32,930 bases of DNA, taken from NCBI GenBank assembly GCA_026129165.1, contig JAHCIP010000029.1, forward strand, positions 1 through 32,930. Direction: 5' to 3'. The DNA is from Anaerolineae bacterium (GTDB lineage Bacteria > Chloroflexota > Anaerolineae > Epilineales > JAHCIE01). A program made the position numbers and the translations under genes. This document shows positions 23,257 through 30,543 of this stretch, one piece after another (positions within the stretch are counted from its first letter, which is position 1; each line of letters begins with the position of its first letter). The notes below the pieces were generated by a model that saw only the letters and a list, made by a program, of their open reading frames with translations, ran no database searches and was not told the DNA's origin.

Positions 23257-23955
23257 ATGACGACGGCTGAGCAACTCTACCGCCTCCAACAACGCGACCA
23301 ACGCCTGGACGCGCTGCGCAAACGACAGCGCGACATCCAGGCTGCCATGAATGAACCGACCTCCGTCCTCGATGTGCGAGCGGCCGCAGCCACCGCCCAA
23401 CAATCGCTGGCCGGCCTCCAGAGCGACCTGCGTCACGCCGAGCTTGAACGCCAGACGCTCGACGAGAAGATCCAGAGCGAAGAGAAACGGCTCTACAGCG
23501 GCCGTATCAACAACTCGAAAGAGATCATGAGCCTGGAACAGGAAATTGCTTCCCTCAAACGGCGGCGCACGCGGCTAGACGACCAAATGCTGGAGACCAT
23601 GTTCGCGCTGGAAGAGGCGCAAAAAACGCAAACCGCCGCCGCCACGAAGCTCACCACCATCGAACGCCGCTGGCACACCCACCTGGCGAACCTCCACGAA
23701 CAGTTAACAGCGGTGGAAGCCGAGATTGCCGAACTGGAGGTCGAAACCGAGGTGCTCCGCGAGACGCTGGGGGCCAGCGACCTGGCCATCTACGACGAGC
23801 TGCGGCGCAAAAAGGGCGGCCGGGCCGTAGCGCATATTGTGTCGGGCCGCTGCGAGGGCTGCCAAGTGGCCTTGCCGATGCTGGACATCTCCCGCGCCCG
23901 CCAGCCTGCCCTCGCCTTCTGCAGCCAGTGTGGCCGCGTCCTGCTCGCCGGTTGA
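23257..23955 (+). CDS. Coiled-coil hairpin protein with C4 zinc ribbon
   Basis: Protein of 232 aa. Residues 5-175 are long helices (LxxLQxxDxxLDxLRxR and heptads of Leu/Ala/Glu/Arg) broken by RLYSGRINNSKEI, the conserved hairpin tip of this family. The C-terminal 40 residues form a zinc ribbon with CEGC and CSQC pairs. It matches the zf-RING_7/C4-type zinc ribbon proteins found across bacteria. Structures show a coiled-coil hairpin like those of tethering or nucleic-acid-binding proteins, but cellular function is unsettled. AGGAAAGGG precedes the ATG, and a TAGAAT box at 23221-23226 may be its -10. It stands alone behind the terminator. Confidence 0.88.
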   Translation: MTTAEQLYRLQQRDQRLDALRKRQRDIQAAMNEPTSVLDVRAAAATAQQSLAGLQSDLRHAELERQTLDEKIQSEEKRLYSGRINNSKEIMSLEQEIASLKRRRTRLDDQMLETMFALEEAQKTQTAAATKLTTIERRWHTHLANLHEQLTAVEAEIAELEVETEVLRETLGASDLAIYDELRRKKGGRAVAHIVSGRCEGCQVALPMLDISRARQPALAFCSQCGRVLLAG

Positions 23956-24074
23956 CATCGCCCATAACACTCAGCCTGACCGCTACGTTTCCTTCATCAA
24001 GCCCGCTACCGGACCCCGTCGAGATGCTCACCTCGTCGCGGGTTGGGGCATGACCATAAGGGTGGCTTTCCCCT

Positions 24075-24437
24075 ATGCCCAGACCCAGACGCATCTCACC
24101 TCCCCCCGTTCTGACCATCGGGCCTTTCTGCGTGGACCGCAATCGTCATACTGTCACCGTCGGCGACCGTCTTGTGCATCTGACGCCGAAGGAGACCCTG
24201 ATTCTGTGGACGCTCATGCAGCGGCCCGACAACCTTGTCACCCGCGCCGATTTGATGCGCGATGTCTGGGAAACCAGTTATATGGATGACACCCGCACCC
24301 TTGACGTCCATATGAGCTGGCTGCGCAAAAAAATCGAGGCGGACCCGGCGCATCCGGTCCACCTCAAAACAGTTCGCGGTCAAGGCTATATGTTTGTCAC
24401 GGTCCCCGAGCCTATCCCAGTATCACCCCACCACTAG
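24075..24437 (+). CDS. Stand-alone OmpR/PhoB-type winged-helix DNA-binding protein
   Basis: Protein of 120 aa made only of the Trans_reg_C effector domain: LTPKETLILWTLMQRPDNLV (helix 1 to 2), RADLMRDVWE, the recognition helix region DTRTLDVHMSWLRKKIE, and the wing TVRGQGYMF. The N-terminal strands FCVDRNRHTVTVGDRLVHLT are complete. There is no receiver domain and no upstream frame that could supply one, so it is a free-standing effector or a regulator controlled by other means. No sensor kinase is adjacent. AAGGGTGG lies before the ATG. Targets unknown. Confidence 0.87.
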   Translation: MPRPRRISPPPVLTIGPFCVDRNRHTVTVGDRLVHLTPKETLILWTLMQRPDNLVTRADLMRDVWETSYMDDTRTLDVHMSWLRKKIEADPAHPVHLKTVRGQGYMFVTVPEPIPVSPHH

Positions 24438-24574
24438 CCATTCGCTGTACCGCGCAGATAAGCGTCTACTCAGCAAATCTGATCTATCAGGTGTCGTTAA
24501 GCGCTTCCGTCGCCAGATTCTCCGGCGACGCGCTAAACTGGAGCGCCAGGTGGCCGAACGGACTTGGGTGAGGC

Positions 24575-24604
24575 GAGACCCTTCGCCTTCGGCTCAGGGT
24601 GACA
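24575..24604. repeat. Solitary palindromic interspersed repeat
   Basis: GAGACCCTTCG, CCTTCGGCTC, AGGGTGACA: a hairpin with ACCCT/AGGGT arms and inner GCC/GGC pairs around TTC. It resembles the short CCTGAGC(G)AAG-type elements scattered between genes in many bacteria, including Chloroflexota. It lies in the 200-bp gap after the winged-helix gene; the rest of that gap shows no gene. Confidence 0.5.
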
Positions 24605-24637
24605 GTCGAAATCCTGCTGGCAACAGAGCCTGAGGGT

Positions 24638-24940
24638 CTAAATAATCAGTTTGAGCCGGCGCACAAGCTCCTCCGGCGCCAGCCCCCCCACCTCGACCCA
24701 CTTGAGCCGCCCCGTTTCCCCACTTACAATAGTCACGGCTGAGCGACGCACGCCCAGCCGTTTAGCCAGCACGTCCACCAGCGCCGCGTTGGCCTGCCCC
24801 TCGACTGGCGGGGCAGCCAGCCGCACCCGCAGGTGGTCCTCCTGTATCCCGACAATCTCGTCTCGGCTGGCGCGCGGTTGAACGCGCACGGGGAAGCGAC
24901 AGCCGGTCGCCGTGGGTACGACTTTTAGAAGCCGTAGCAC
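24638..24940 (-). CDS. DUF167/YggU family protein
   Basis: Protein of 100 aa starting at a GTG that overlaps the yggT end by 16 nt. It contains the family pattern: FPVRVQPRASRDEIVG (strand with PRASR), LRVRLAAPPVEGQANAALVDVLAK and AVTIVSGETGRLKWVEVGG. The small alpha-beta fold is conserved in bacteria and eukaryotes; no activity is established. The yggT-yggU pairing is a frequent genomic neighbourhood. Confidence 0.9.
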   Translation of the reverse strand: MLRLLKVVPTATGCRFPVRVQPRASRDEIVGIQEDHLRVRLAAPPVEGQANAALVDVLAKRLGVRRSAVTIVSGETGRLKWVEVGGLAPEELVRRLKLII

Positions 24941-25203
24941 AGCCCGGCCTGCGCCACCACCGACAGCAGCGCGCCGCCGATCAACTGGATGGCGATAATC
25001 GCCACGATAAAGCTGATGTCGAACATACCGACAGGCGGGATCACGCGGCGGAATGGCGCCAGGATAGGTTCAGTCGCCTGGTAGATAAAGCGGACAATAG
25101 GGTTCGGGTTGTAGTAGGGATCCTGGACAACCCAGGACAGCAGGGCGCGCGCCAACAACAACAAATAGATAACGTTAAAGATATTCTGAATCAACGTACA
25201 CAT
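24925..25203 (-). CDS. yggT: YggT family membrane protein
   Basis: Protein of 92 aa with AGGAG 7 nt before the ATG. Two membrane helices (residues about 5-24 and 60-85) flank a loop containing PNPIVRFIYQATEPILAPFRRVIPP, the hallmark of YggT/Ycf19 proteins. They are linked to membrane organisation and osmotic tolerance in bacteria and to thylakoid function in plants, but the mechanism is not known. It starts 14 nt after proC and overlaps the yggU-like gene, forming one operon. Confidence 0.93.
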   Translation of the reverse strand: MCTLIQNIFNVIYLLLLARALLSWVVQDPYYNPNPIVRFIYQATEPILAPFRRVIPPVGMFDISFIVAIIAIQLIGGALLSVVAQAGLCYGF

Positions 25204-25217
25204 GGACTGGCTCCTGG

Positions 25218-26072
25218 TTACTCCGACTCGTGATTGGTATGATTATTCCGCTGCTCGCTGAGATCGCCCAGATACTTTGACTTCTGATAGGCCGCGTAGA
25301 CGGCGCGGGACAGTACCGTGCGCAACCCGCCCTTCTCCAACTGGTACAGGGCTTCCGCCGATGTACCGCCGGGACTCGTCACCTGATTGCGCAACTCGGC
25401 CGGGTGCTTGCCGCTCTGCCGGGCGAAGTCCACCGAGCCGCGCATCGTCTGGAGCACCAGCTTCTCGGCCACGTAGCGCGAGAAGCCCATATGCACCCCG
25501 GCGTCAATCAGGGCTTCCATGACCAGGAAGATATAGGCTGGCCCCGTCCCACTCAACGCCGTCGCCATGTCCAGGTAACTCTCGTCCTCGACATATAACT
25601 CCTCGCCCAGGGCGGCCAGAATTGCCTGCGCCTGCTCGCGCTGGTCCAGGCTGACCTGGGGCGTCGCCGTCCAGACGGTGATACCCTCGCCAATGCGGGC
25701 TGGAGTGTTAGGCATGGCCCGCACCAGGGCGGCGTGCCCCAGCCCCCCGGCGATACTCCGCAGCCGCGCGCCCGCGATGATGCTCAACACCAGCGCGTCG
25801 GGGCGCACCAGGCCGCGCAACTCTGGCTCGACATGGGGCAGCATCTGGGGCTTGACCCCCAGCACAACCACGTCGGCGTTGTAGACCGCCTCGCGGTTGC
25901 TGGTCGTCACGCCAATCCCGAAGCGCGTCCGCAGGTAGTCGGCGCGTTCCTGGCGCGGGCCGCTGGCGCACACACCGTCGGGAGCCACCATCCCTCGGTC
26001 GAGTAACCCCTTGATCATCGCCTCGGCCATCTGGCCGCTACCCACAAACGCTAAACGCAGGTGATGAAGCAT
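25218..26072 (-). CDS. proC: Pyrroline-5-carboxylate reductase
   Basis: Protein of 284 aa making proline from 1-pyrroline-5-carboxylate with NAD(P)H in the cytoplasm. The Rossmann start is LAFVGSGQMAEAMIKGLL, then VLGVKPQML, the substrate region VRAMPNTPARIGEGIT, and the C-terminal dimer domain with ALSGTGPAYIFLVMEAL and VTSPGGTSAEAL, which is the ProC signature. Length is normal. GGGAGAGG precedes the ATG. It heads the proC-yggT-yggU operon, an arrangement common in bacteria, and diverges from cyanophycinase across about 100 bp. Confidence 0.96.
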   Translation of the reverse strand: MLHHLRLAFVGSGQMAEAMIKGLLDRGMVAPDGVCASGPRQERADYLRTRFGIGVTTSNREAVYNADVVVLGVKPQMLPHVEPELRGLVRPDALVLSIIAGARLRSIAGGLGHAALVRAMPNTPARIGEGITVWTATPQVSLDQREQAQAILAALGEELYVEDESYLDMATALSGTGPAYIFLVMEALIDAGVHMGFSRYVAEKLVLQTMRGSVDFARQSGKHPAELRNQVTSPGGTSAEALYQLEKGGLRTVLSRAVYAAYQKSKYLGDLSEQRNNHTNHESE

Positions 26073-26160
26073 GACCTCTCCCTACCGAAGATGAAACCTG
26101 TTCCAGATTCTATCATAAATTGCCCGCGTAGGGTAGATTTCATTGACCGCGTCCTGCCGC

Positions 26161-26166
26161 TATAAT
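26161..26166 (+). promoter_or_regulatory. -10 box implying a leaderless cyanophycinase mRNA
   Basis: A perfect TATAAT ends 6 nt before the ATG at 26173, so transcription should start on the A of the start codon. There is no ribosome-binding site. TTGACC is nearby but only 12 bp upstream, too close for a -35. Confidence 0.6.
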
Positions 26167-26172
26167 ATAGCC

Positions 26173-26997
26173 ATGTCTGATACAGCTACCCAGGGGCCGC
26201 TGCTTATCATCGGCGGCAACGAAGACAAAGAAGGCCAGCGCGCGATTCTCCGCGCCTTCATCGAACTTAGTGGCGGCGGCGCTGACGCCCGCATCGCCAT
26301 CATGACCGTCGCCACCCGCCACCCAGACGCCGCCGCCGAACGTTACCTGACGGCCTTCGGACGCCTCGGCGTTCAGCACATCTACCCGGTACATATCATC
26401 CACCCCGAAGATGCTGACTCGACGGGCGTCCACAACCTGCTTGAGTGGGCGACCGGCGTATTCTTTACCGGCGGCTCCCAGTACCGCCTGGTCAGCCTGT
26501 TCGGCGGCGCCCGCGCCTGTGACCTGATGCGGCGGCGGTGGCGATCGGAAGGTCTGGTAATCGGCGGGACGAGCGCTGGGGCCGCCGCCGCGCCGCAGCG
26601 CATGATTGTCCAGGCCGAAACCCATATCTCACCCCATCGCGGCCTGGTCGAGGTCGAGGACGGCCTGGGCCTCATTCCCGACGTCCTCATCGAGTCGCAC
26701 TTCGCGCAGCGCGGCCGGCTAGGGCGGCTGCTGTCGGCGCTGGCTGAGCACCCCGAAATGCTGGGGCTGGGGCTAGACGAGAATACCGCCCTGCTCGTGC
26801 GAGGGGACGAGTTTCGGGTGATGGGGTCTGGCGCGGTGACAGTCATTGATCCCCGGACGGCCACCCACTCCAACTACACGACCATCGCCGACCACCAGCC
26901 CCTTGCCCTGTGCGGTCTAACGTTCCATACGTTACCGGCGGGCTACGGTTTCAACCTCACAGCCCGGATGCCGCTGCTGCCTATGAGTAGTCAGTAG
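26173..26997 (+). CDS. cphB: Cyanophycinase (peptidase family S51)
   Basis: Protein of 274 aa. The start reads PLLIIGGNEDKEG, then FFTGGSQYRLV, the nucleophile elbow VIGGTSAGAAAAP with S134, and DVLIESHFAQRGRLGRL and LGLGLDENTALLV, all typical of cyanophycinases, which split the arginine-aspartate storage polymer cyanophycin into dipeptides. The ATG at 26173 is used rather than the TTG at 26143, which lies upstream of the -10 box. No cyanophycin synthetase or isoaspartyl dipeptidase gene is nearby, so the enzyme may act on imported or distantly encoded polymer. Its stop codon lies in a 7-nt tandem repeat. Confidence 0.92.
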   Translation: MSDTATQGPLLIIGGNEDKEGQRAILRAFIELSGGGADARIAIMTVATRHPDAAAERYLTAFGRLGVQHIYPVHIIHPEDADSTGVHNLLEWATGVFFTGGSQYRLVSLFGGARACDLMRRRWRSEGLVIGGTSAGAAAAPQRMIVQAETHISPHRGLVEVEDGLGLIPDVLIESHFAQRGRLGRLLSALAEHPEMLGLGLDENTALLVRGDEFRVMGSGAVTVIDPRTATHSNYTTIADHQPLALCGLTFHTLPAGYGFNLTARMPLLPMSSQ

Positions 26998-27014
26998 TCG
27001 GTAGTCAGTAGTCC
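26987..27014. repeat. Four tandem copies of a 7-nt unit
   Basis: GTAGTCA, GTAGTCG, GTAGTCA, GTAGTCC in a row. The repeat covers the stop codon of the cyanophycinase gene and the short gap to yggS. Units vary only at the last base. Confidence 0.85.
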
Positions 27015-27021
27015 CTAATCC

Positions 27022-27753
27022 CTATGTAGGACGCTCGCCAAAAATCGCGCGGCCCACGCGTACCAGGGTCGCGCCCTCCTCGATGGCGACCTCGAAATCG
27101 TCGGTCATGCCCATTGAGAGGTGGTCCAGGCGCAGGCTGGGGAAAGCGGCCGCCGCCTGGTCGCGCAACTCGCGCAGCCCCCGGAAGACCCAGCGCACGT
27201 CGTCCGGAGTCGCGGCAATCGGGGCGACGGTCATCAGGCCGAGCACCGTCAGGCGCGAGAGACCGCTTAGCGCGGTCAGGGCCGCCGAGAGCGCGTCCGG
27301 CGCGAAGCCCTCCTTAGACGCCTCGCCTGAGACATTGACCTCGAGTAGAATGGGAACCTGAACCTCAGCCGTCTCGGCGCGGCGTTGAAGCGTCTCGGCC
27401 AGGTGGACCGTGTCAACCGAGTGGGTCAGGGCGAAGTGGCCGACCACGTCGCGCGCCTTACGGCTCTGGATGTGGCCGATCATATGCCAGATTATGTCGT
27501 CAGGCAGCTCAGTCTGCTTGGGCAGCGCCTCCTCGACGCGGTTCTCGCCAAAGTCGCGTACCCCCCCCAGATAGGCCGCGTAGACACGGGAGGGCGGGAC
27601 AGTTTTGCTGACGGCGATAAGGGTGACCGAGTCGGCGGGCCGGCCGGCGCGCTCAGCAGCGCGAGCAAGACGGTCGCGGACGGCTTGAAGCCGCTGGGCA
27701 ATCTCCAGCGCGTCATGATTGCCCTGGGTGCGTGGGCGTTGCATAGATGTCAT
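27022..27753 (-). CDS. yggS: YggS/PLPBP family pyridoxal phosphate homeostasis protein
   Basis: Protein of 243 aa binding pyridoxal 5'-phosphate on K50 (LIAVSKTVP). The TIM-like barrel shows [59 protein letters not shown] and [16 protein letters not shown], all hallmark regions. It buffers PLP levels rather than catalysing a reaction. Its ATG overlaps the pgeF stop as ATGA, so translation is coupled. The pgeF-yggS order is seen in many bacteria, often next to yggT and proC, which are only 1 kb away here. Confidence 0.95.
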   Translation of the reverse strand: MTSMQRPRTQGNHDALEIAQRLQAVRDRLARAAERAGRPADSVTLIAVSKTVPPSRVYAAYLGGVRDFGENRVEEALPKQTELPDDIIWHMIGHIQSRKARDVVGHFALTHSVDTVHLAETLQRRAETAEVQVPILLEVNVSGEASKEGFAPDALSAALTALSGLSRLTVLGLMTVAPIAATPDDVRWVFRGLRELRDQAAAAFPSLRLDHLSMGMTDDFEVAIEEGATLVRVGRAIFGERPT

Positions 27754-28535
27754 CCCCCACTTGCGGGCCGCAGTCCAATTACCGCCCCAAAGCGGCCCGT
27801 CTTGCCGCGCTCGGCGCGGTGTGAAAAGTAATCGGCCACGCCACAGGCCGTACAGATACCCGCTGTCTCAATGTGACGCACACCGAGGGCCTCCAACTGG
27901 ACCTGGTTGGCTGACCAGAGGTCCAGGTGCAGCTTGCGCGGCCCTGGCCGCAGTAGGTCGTTAGACCCTGCCCCGAAGACAGCCCGCGTCTGGGCCACCA
28001 CCTCGTCGCCCATCTCGGCGCAGCACGGGCCAAGCGACGGGCCTATGCCGGCGATCAGGTCATCGGGTGCGGAGCCATACACCTCACCCATGAGCCGCGC
28101 CGTCTTCTGTGTAATTAGAGCCAGCGTGCCGCGCCAGCCGGCGTGGACGATGCCGACCACGCGCCGCCGGGGGTCGTACAGAAGGATCGGGACGCAGTCG
28201 GCGAAGCGCAGCGTCAGGTACACGCCTGGGGTATTGGTGACCAGCGCGTCGGTATCGGTGTAACGCTGACCCCAATCCGCCCGGCCCACAACGGCCACCT
28301 TGTCACTGTGAGTCAGAAAAGCCGTCACCAGGTGGTTGCGGGCGACGCCCAGGCGCCGGCACAGGCGCTCGTGGTTCTCGTGAACCGCGGCCGGGTCGTC
28401 GCCGACCGAGCCGCCCAGGTTGAGCGTGGCCCACGGCGCCTGGCTGACGCCGCCGTGCCGCGTGGCGACGGCGTGCAGGAGTTCGGGATAAGCGGACAGA
28501 CGCTCAAAGTGGAAGAGAGGCAGGGACAAAGCCAT
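27750..28535 (-). CDS. pgeF: Multicopper polyphenol oxidase / purine nucleosidase family protein (laccase domain, YfiH)
   Basis: Protein of 261 aa. Conserved residues of the PgeF/YfiH family are present: ATRHGGVSQAP, LTHSDKVAV (metal His), LRFADCVPILLYD, GIVHAGWRGTL, IGPSLGPCC and a late TAGICTAC. Members have been reported as peptidoglycan editing factors, removing wrongly built cell-wall precursors, and as purine nucleoside phosphorylases. The ATG at 28535 is preferred to the one at 28592, because the extra 19 residues would be encoded by a terminator-like palindrome. Coupled to yggS downstream. Confidence 0.92.
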   Translation of the reverse strand: MALSLPLFHFERLSAYPELLHAVATRHGGVSQAPWATLNLGGSVGDDPAAVHENHERLCRRLGVARNHLVTAFLTHSDKVAVVGRADWGQRYTDTDALVTNTPGVYLTLRFADCVPILLYDPRRRVVGIVHAGWRGTLALITQKTARLMGEVYGSAPDDLIAGIGPSLGPCCAEMGDEVVAQTRAVFGAGSNDLLRPGPRKLHLDLWSANQVQLEALGVRHIETAGICTACGVADYFSHRAERGKTGRFGAVIGLRPASGG

Positions 28536-28545
28536 GTGTGTCTCG

Positions 28546-28580
28546 CAAAAAAGTCGAGAACGGTGATCACCGTTCTCGAC
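28546..28580 (-). terminator. 28-bp perfect palindrome plus T6 between etfA and pgeF
   Basis: The minus strand carries a 14-bp inverted repeat without spacer (arms GTCGAGAACGGTGA and TCACCGTTCTCGAC) followed by TTTTTT. It ends etfBA transcription well. But it also lies downstream of the pgeF promoter and only 11 nt before the pgeF ATG, so it may act as attenuator or operator for pgeF-yggS. Confidence 0.82.
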
Positions 28581-28582
28581 TG

Positions 28583-28611
28583 AGTCTAGCATAACCCCTG
28601 CGGTTGGGCAA
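28583..28611 (-). promoter_or_regulatory. Promoter of pgeF-yggS
   Basis: TTGCCC and TAGACT are separated by exactly 17 bp with TGC before the -10 hexamer, as in the coaBC promoter. Transcription would start about 28576, inside the first arm of the palindrome. Confidence 0.6.
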
Positions 28612-28624
28612 GACCAGGCAGAGA

Positions 28625-29614
28625 TTACCCTTGTGTCTTAGCTTTCTTCACCTCGGCCGTCAGAAGCGGCAAGACGGTAAACACATCCCCCACGATACCA
28701 TAGTCGGCCACCTTGAAGATGGGAGCCTCCGGATCCTTGTTGATGGCAACGATGTACTTGGATGTCTTCATGCCGACGAGGTGCTGGATGGCGCCGCTGA
28801 TACCGCAGGCGATGTACAGTTTGGGCGAGATGGTCTTGCCCGTCTGCCCCACCTGCTCCCCATAGGGTCGCCAGCCAGCGTCCACGACCGCGCGCGACGC
28901 GCCAACCGCCGCCCCCAGCAGATCGGCCAACTCTTCGATCTTGTCAAAGTGTTCCGGCGCCCCCATGCCGCGCCCGCCAGCCACGACAATCGAGGCTTCG
29001 GTCACGTCGGGCCGTTCGCTCTTCACTTCCTTAAACTCGACAGCCCGCGCGCCGGGCGCATATTCGATGTTGATAGGCAACCGAGTGACCTTCGCCGCGC
29101 GGCCAGCCTCGGCCTGAGCCGGCGGGTACGAGCCAGCACGCAGAGTCACGATGGTCGGGGTCGTCTCCAGGGCGACGCTGGCAATAGCGTTGCCGGAGAA
29201 GACCGGCCGCGTCACCACGATCTGGCTGCCCGATGCCTCGATGGCCGTGACATCCGAGGCCAGGGCCACGCCCAGGCGGGCCGCAATGCGCGGCGACAGG
29301 TCACGGCCCCGCGGCGAGGCTGCCAGAATCACAACCGAGGGGTTAGCCGCATCGATGACCTGCTGCAAGGCATCGGTGTAGGACTCGACGGCGTAGTCAG
29401 CCAGGTCGGGACTCTCAGCGAGGATCACCTCCTCGGCCCCCGCCTGTCCCAGGGGGCCAGCCAAACCAGCCAGCCCGCCACTACCCAGCGCGGCGGCCAC
29501 CACAGACCCACCCAGGGCGGTCGCCAATTGTCGGCCGGCCTGGAGCATCTCAAACGTAATCCGCTTCACATTGTCGCCACGGTATTCGGCGATGACAAGA
29601 ATTGAGTTCGCCAT
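28625..29614 (-). CDS. etfA: Electron transfer flavoprotein alpha subunit
   Basis: Protein of 329 aa. The N-terminal domain resembles EtfB ([20 protein letters not shown]). The C-terminal FAD domain is complete: [29 protein letters not shown], then [20 protein letters not shown], and [20 protein letters not shown]. With EtfB it carries electrons from acyl-CoA and related dehydrogenases to the quinone pool. The ATG lies 1 nt after the etfB stop. No ETF-quinone oxidoreductase (fixCX) or acyl-CoA dehydrogenase gene is adjacent. The palindromic terminator follows 45 bp after the stop. Confidence 0.96.
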   Translation of the reverse strand: MANSILVIAEYRGDNVKRITFEMLQAGRQLATALGGSVVAAALGSGGLAGLAGPLGQAGAEEVILAESPDLADYAVESYTDALQQVIDAANPSVVILAASPRGRDLSPRIAARLGVALASDVTAIEASGSQIVVTRPVFSGNAIASVALETTPTIVTLRAGSYPPAQAEAGRAAKVTRLPINIEYAPGARAVEFKEVKSERPDVTEASIVVAGGRGMGAPEHFDKIEELADLLGAAVGASRAVVDAGWRPYGEQVGQTGKTISPKLYIACGISGAIQHLVGMKTSKYIVAINKDPEAPIFKVADYGIVGDVFTVLPLLTAEVKKAKTQG

Positions 29615-29615
29615 G

Positions 29616-30398
29616 TTAGAGTACCTTCACTTCCTCACGCAACGCGCGGACGAGTTCCTGCACGGTTTCTTCGGGCGCGCCTTTCAGGACACGGCCAGCG
29701 GCGCGTTCAGGCGGCGGGATGAGCTTCATCAGGTGGTGATGCGCCGCGCCTTTGCCCACCTCGGCTGGGTTGATACCCAGGTCGGCCGCGCCCCAGGTGG
29801 GGATGGTCTTGCGCTTGACAGCCATGATGTTCTTGAGCGAGGCATAGCGTACCTCGTTCAGTGTCTGCATCGCCGTCAGCACGGCTGGCAGGTCCACCTC
29901 GATGATCTCGCGGCCGCCTTCCACTTCCGTCTCGCAGCGGGCCGTCTGGCCGTTGACCTCAAATTTGGTCACAAACGAGACGTGCGGTACGCCCAGGTAT
30001 TCGGCGACGGCCTGGGCGACGATACCCTGGTTCCAGTCCACCCCGGTCCAGCCCGCCCAGATGACATCGTAGCCACCAGCTTTCTCGATAGCGGCGGCCA
30101 GGATACGCGCGGTCGCCAGCTCATCGCTGCCCTCGAAGGCCGGGTCGCTCACCAGGATGCCCTCGTCCGCGCCCAACGCGAGCATCTTCTTGAGGGTCTC
30201 TTCGGCTCGCTTGGGACCGAGGGTAATCAGGGTGACTTTCCCGCCGTATTTTTCCTTGAGGCGGATCGCCTCCTCGACAGCGTTCTCGTCATAAGGATTA
30301 GCTTCCCAGGCCAGCCCGTCCTCGACAATCTTGTTATCGCGGACGCCAACTTTGGCGGCTGGATCGGGCACGGATTTGACCAGTACAATGATATTCAC
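29616..30398 (-). CDS. etfB: Electron transfer flavoprotein beta subunit
   Basis: Protein of 260 aa starting at a GTG with AAGGAGG 5 nt before it. It has the EtfB start (IIVLVKSVPDPAAKV), NPYDENAVEEAIRLKE, VTLITLGPKRAEETLKKMLALGADEG and the signature VDLPAVLTAMQTLNEVRYASLKNIM. The nucleotide-binding loop reads WTGVDWNQGIVAQAVAEYLG (117-136), whereas the common form is KQAIDGDTAQVGPxLAExLG or QAADWDxGQVG; it is a variant, so AMP versus FAD binding should be judged with care. First gene of etfBA. Confidence 0.95.
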   Translation of the reverse strand: MNIIVLVKSVPDPAAKVGVRDNKIVEDGLAWEANPYDENAVEEAIRLKEKYGGKVTLITLGPKRAEETLKKMLALGADEGILVSDPAFEGSDELATARILAAAIEKAGGYDVIWAGWTGVDWNQGIVAQAVAEYLGVPHVSFVTKFEVNGQTARCETEVEGGREIIEVDLPAVLTAMQTLNEVRYASLKNIMAVKRKTIPTWGAADLGINPAEVGKGAAHHHLMKLIPPPERAAGRVLKGAPEETVQELVRALREEVKVL

Positions 30399-30460
30399 AC
30401 AGCCCTCCTTGGCGCGGCCTCGGCCAGAACAGGCGCGATATGCCGCAATGTGTCATGTAA

Positions 30461-30489
30461 ATTTTAGGACGCATTACGGTCTACGTCAA
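30461..30489 (-). promoter_or_regulatory. Promoter of etfBA
   Basis: TTGACG and TAAAAT are separated by exactly 17 bp on the minus strand, the same hexamers and spacing as before the transglutaminase-like gene. Transcription would start near 30454, about 55 nt before the GTG. Confidence 0.75.
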
Positions 30490-30503
30490 GGGGCAGTTAA
30501 ACC

Positions 30504-30533
30504 ATGATGGGTGGAGGGTTCTCCACCCATCAT
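30504..30533 (-). terminator. Intrinsic terminator after the aminotransferase gene
   Basis: ATGATGGGTGGAG and CTCCACCCATCAT form a perfect 13-bp stem with a 4-nt loop, 10 nt after the aminotransferase stop. On the minus strand only a short T run (GGTTTAACT) follows. Confidence 0.72.
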
Positions 30534-30543
30534 ACATCCTTGC

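Noticed and set aside
24394..24633. 79-aa plus-strand frame after the winged-helix gene
   Set aside because: Starts inside the winged-helix gene, is Arg-rich and without domain, and ends across the interspersed repeat.
28536..28592. pgeF starting at the ATG at 28592
   Set aside because: The extra 19 codons run through a perfect palindrome and T6 run, and the family start aligns with the ATG at 28535.
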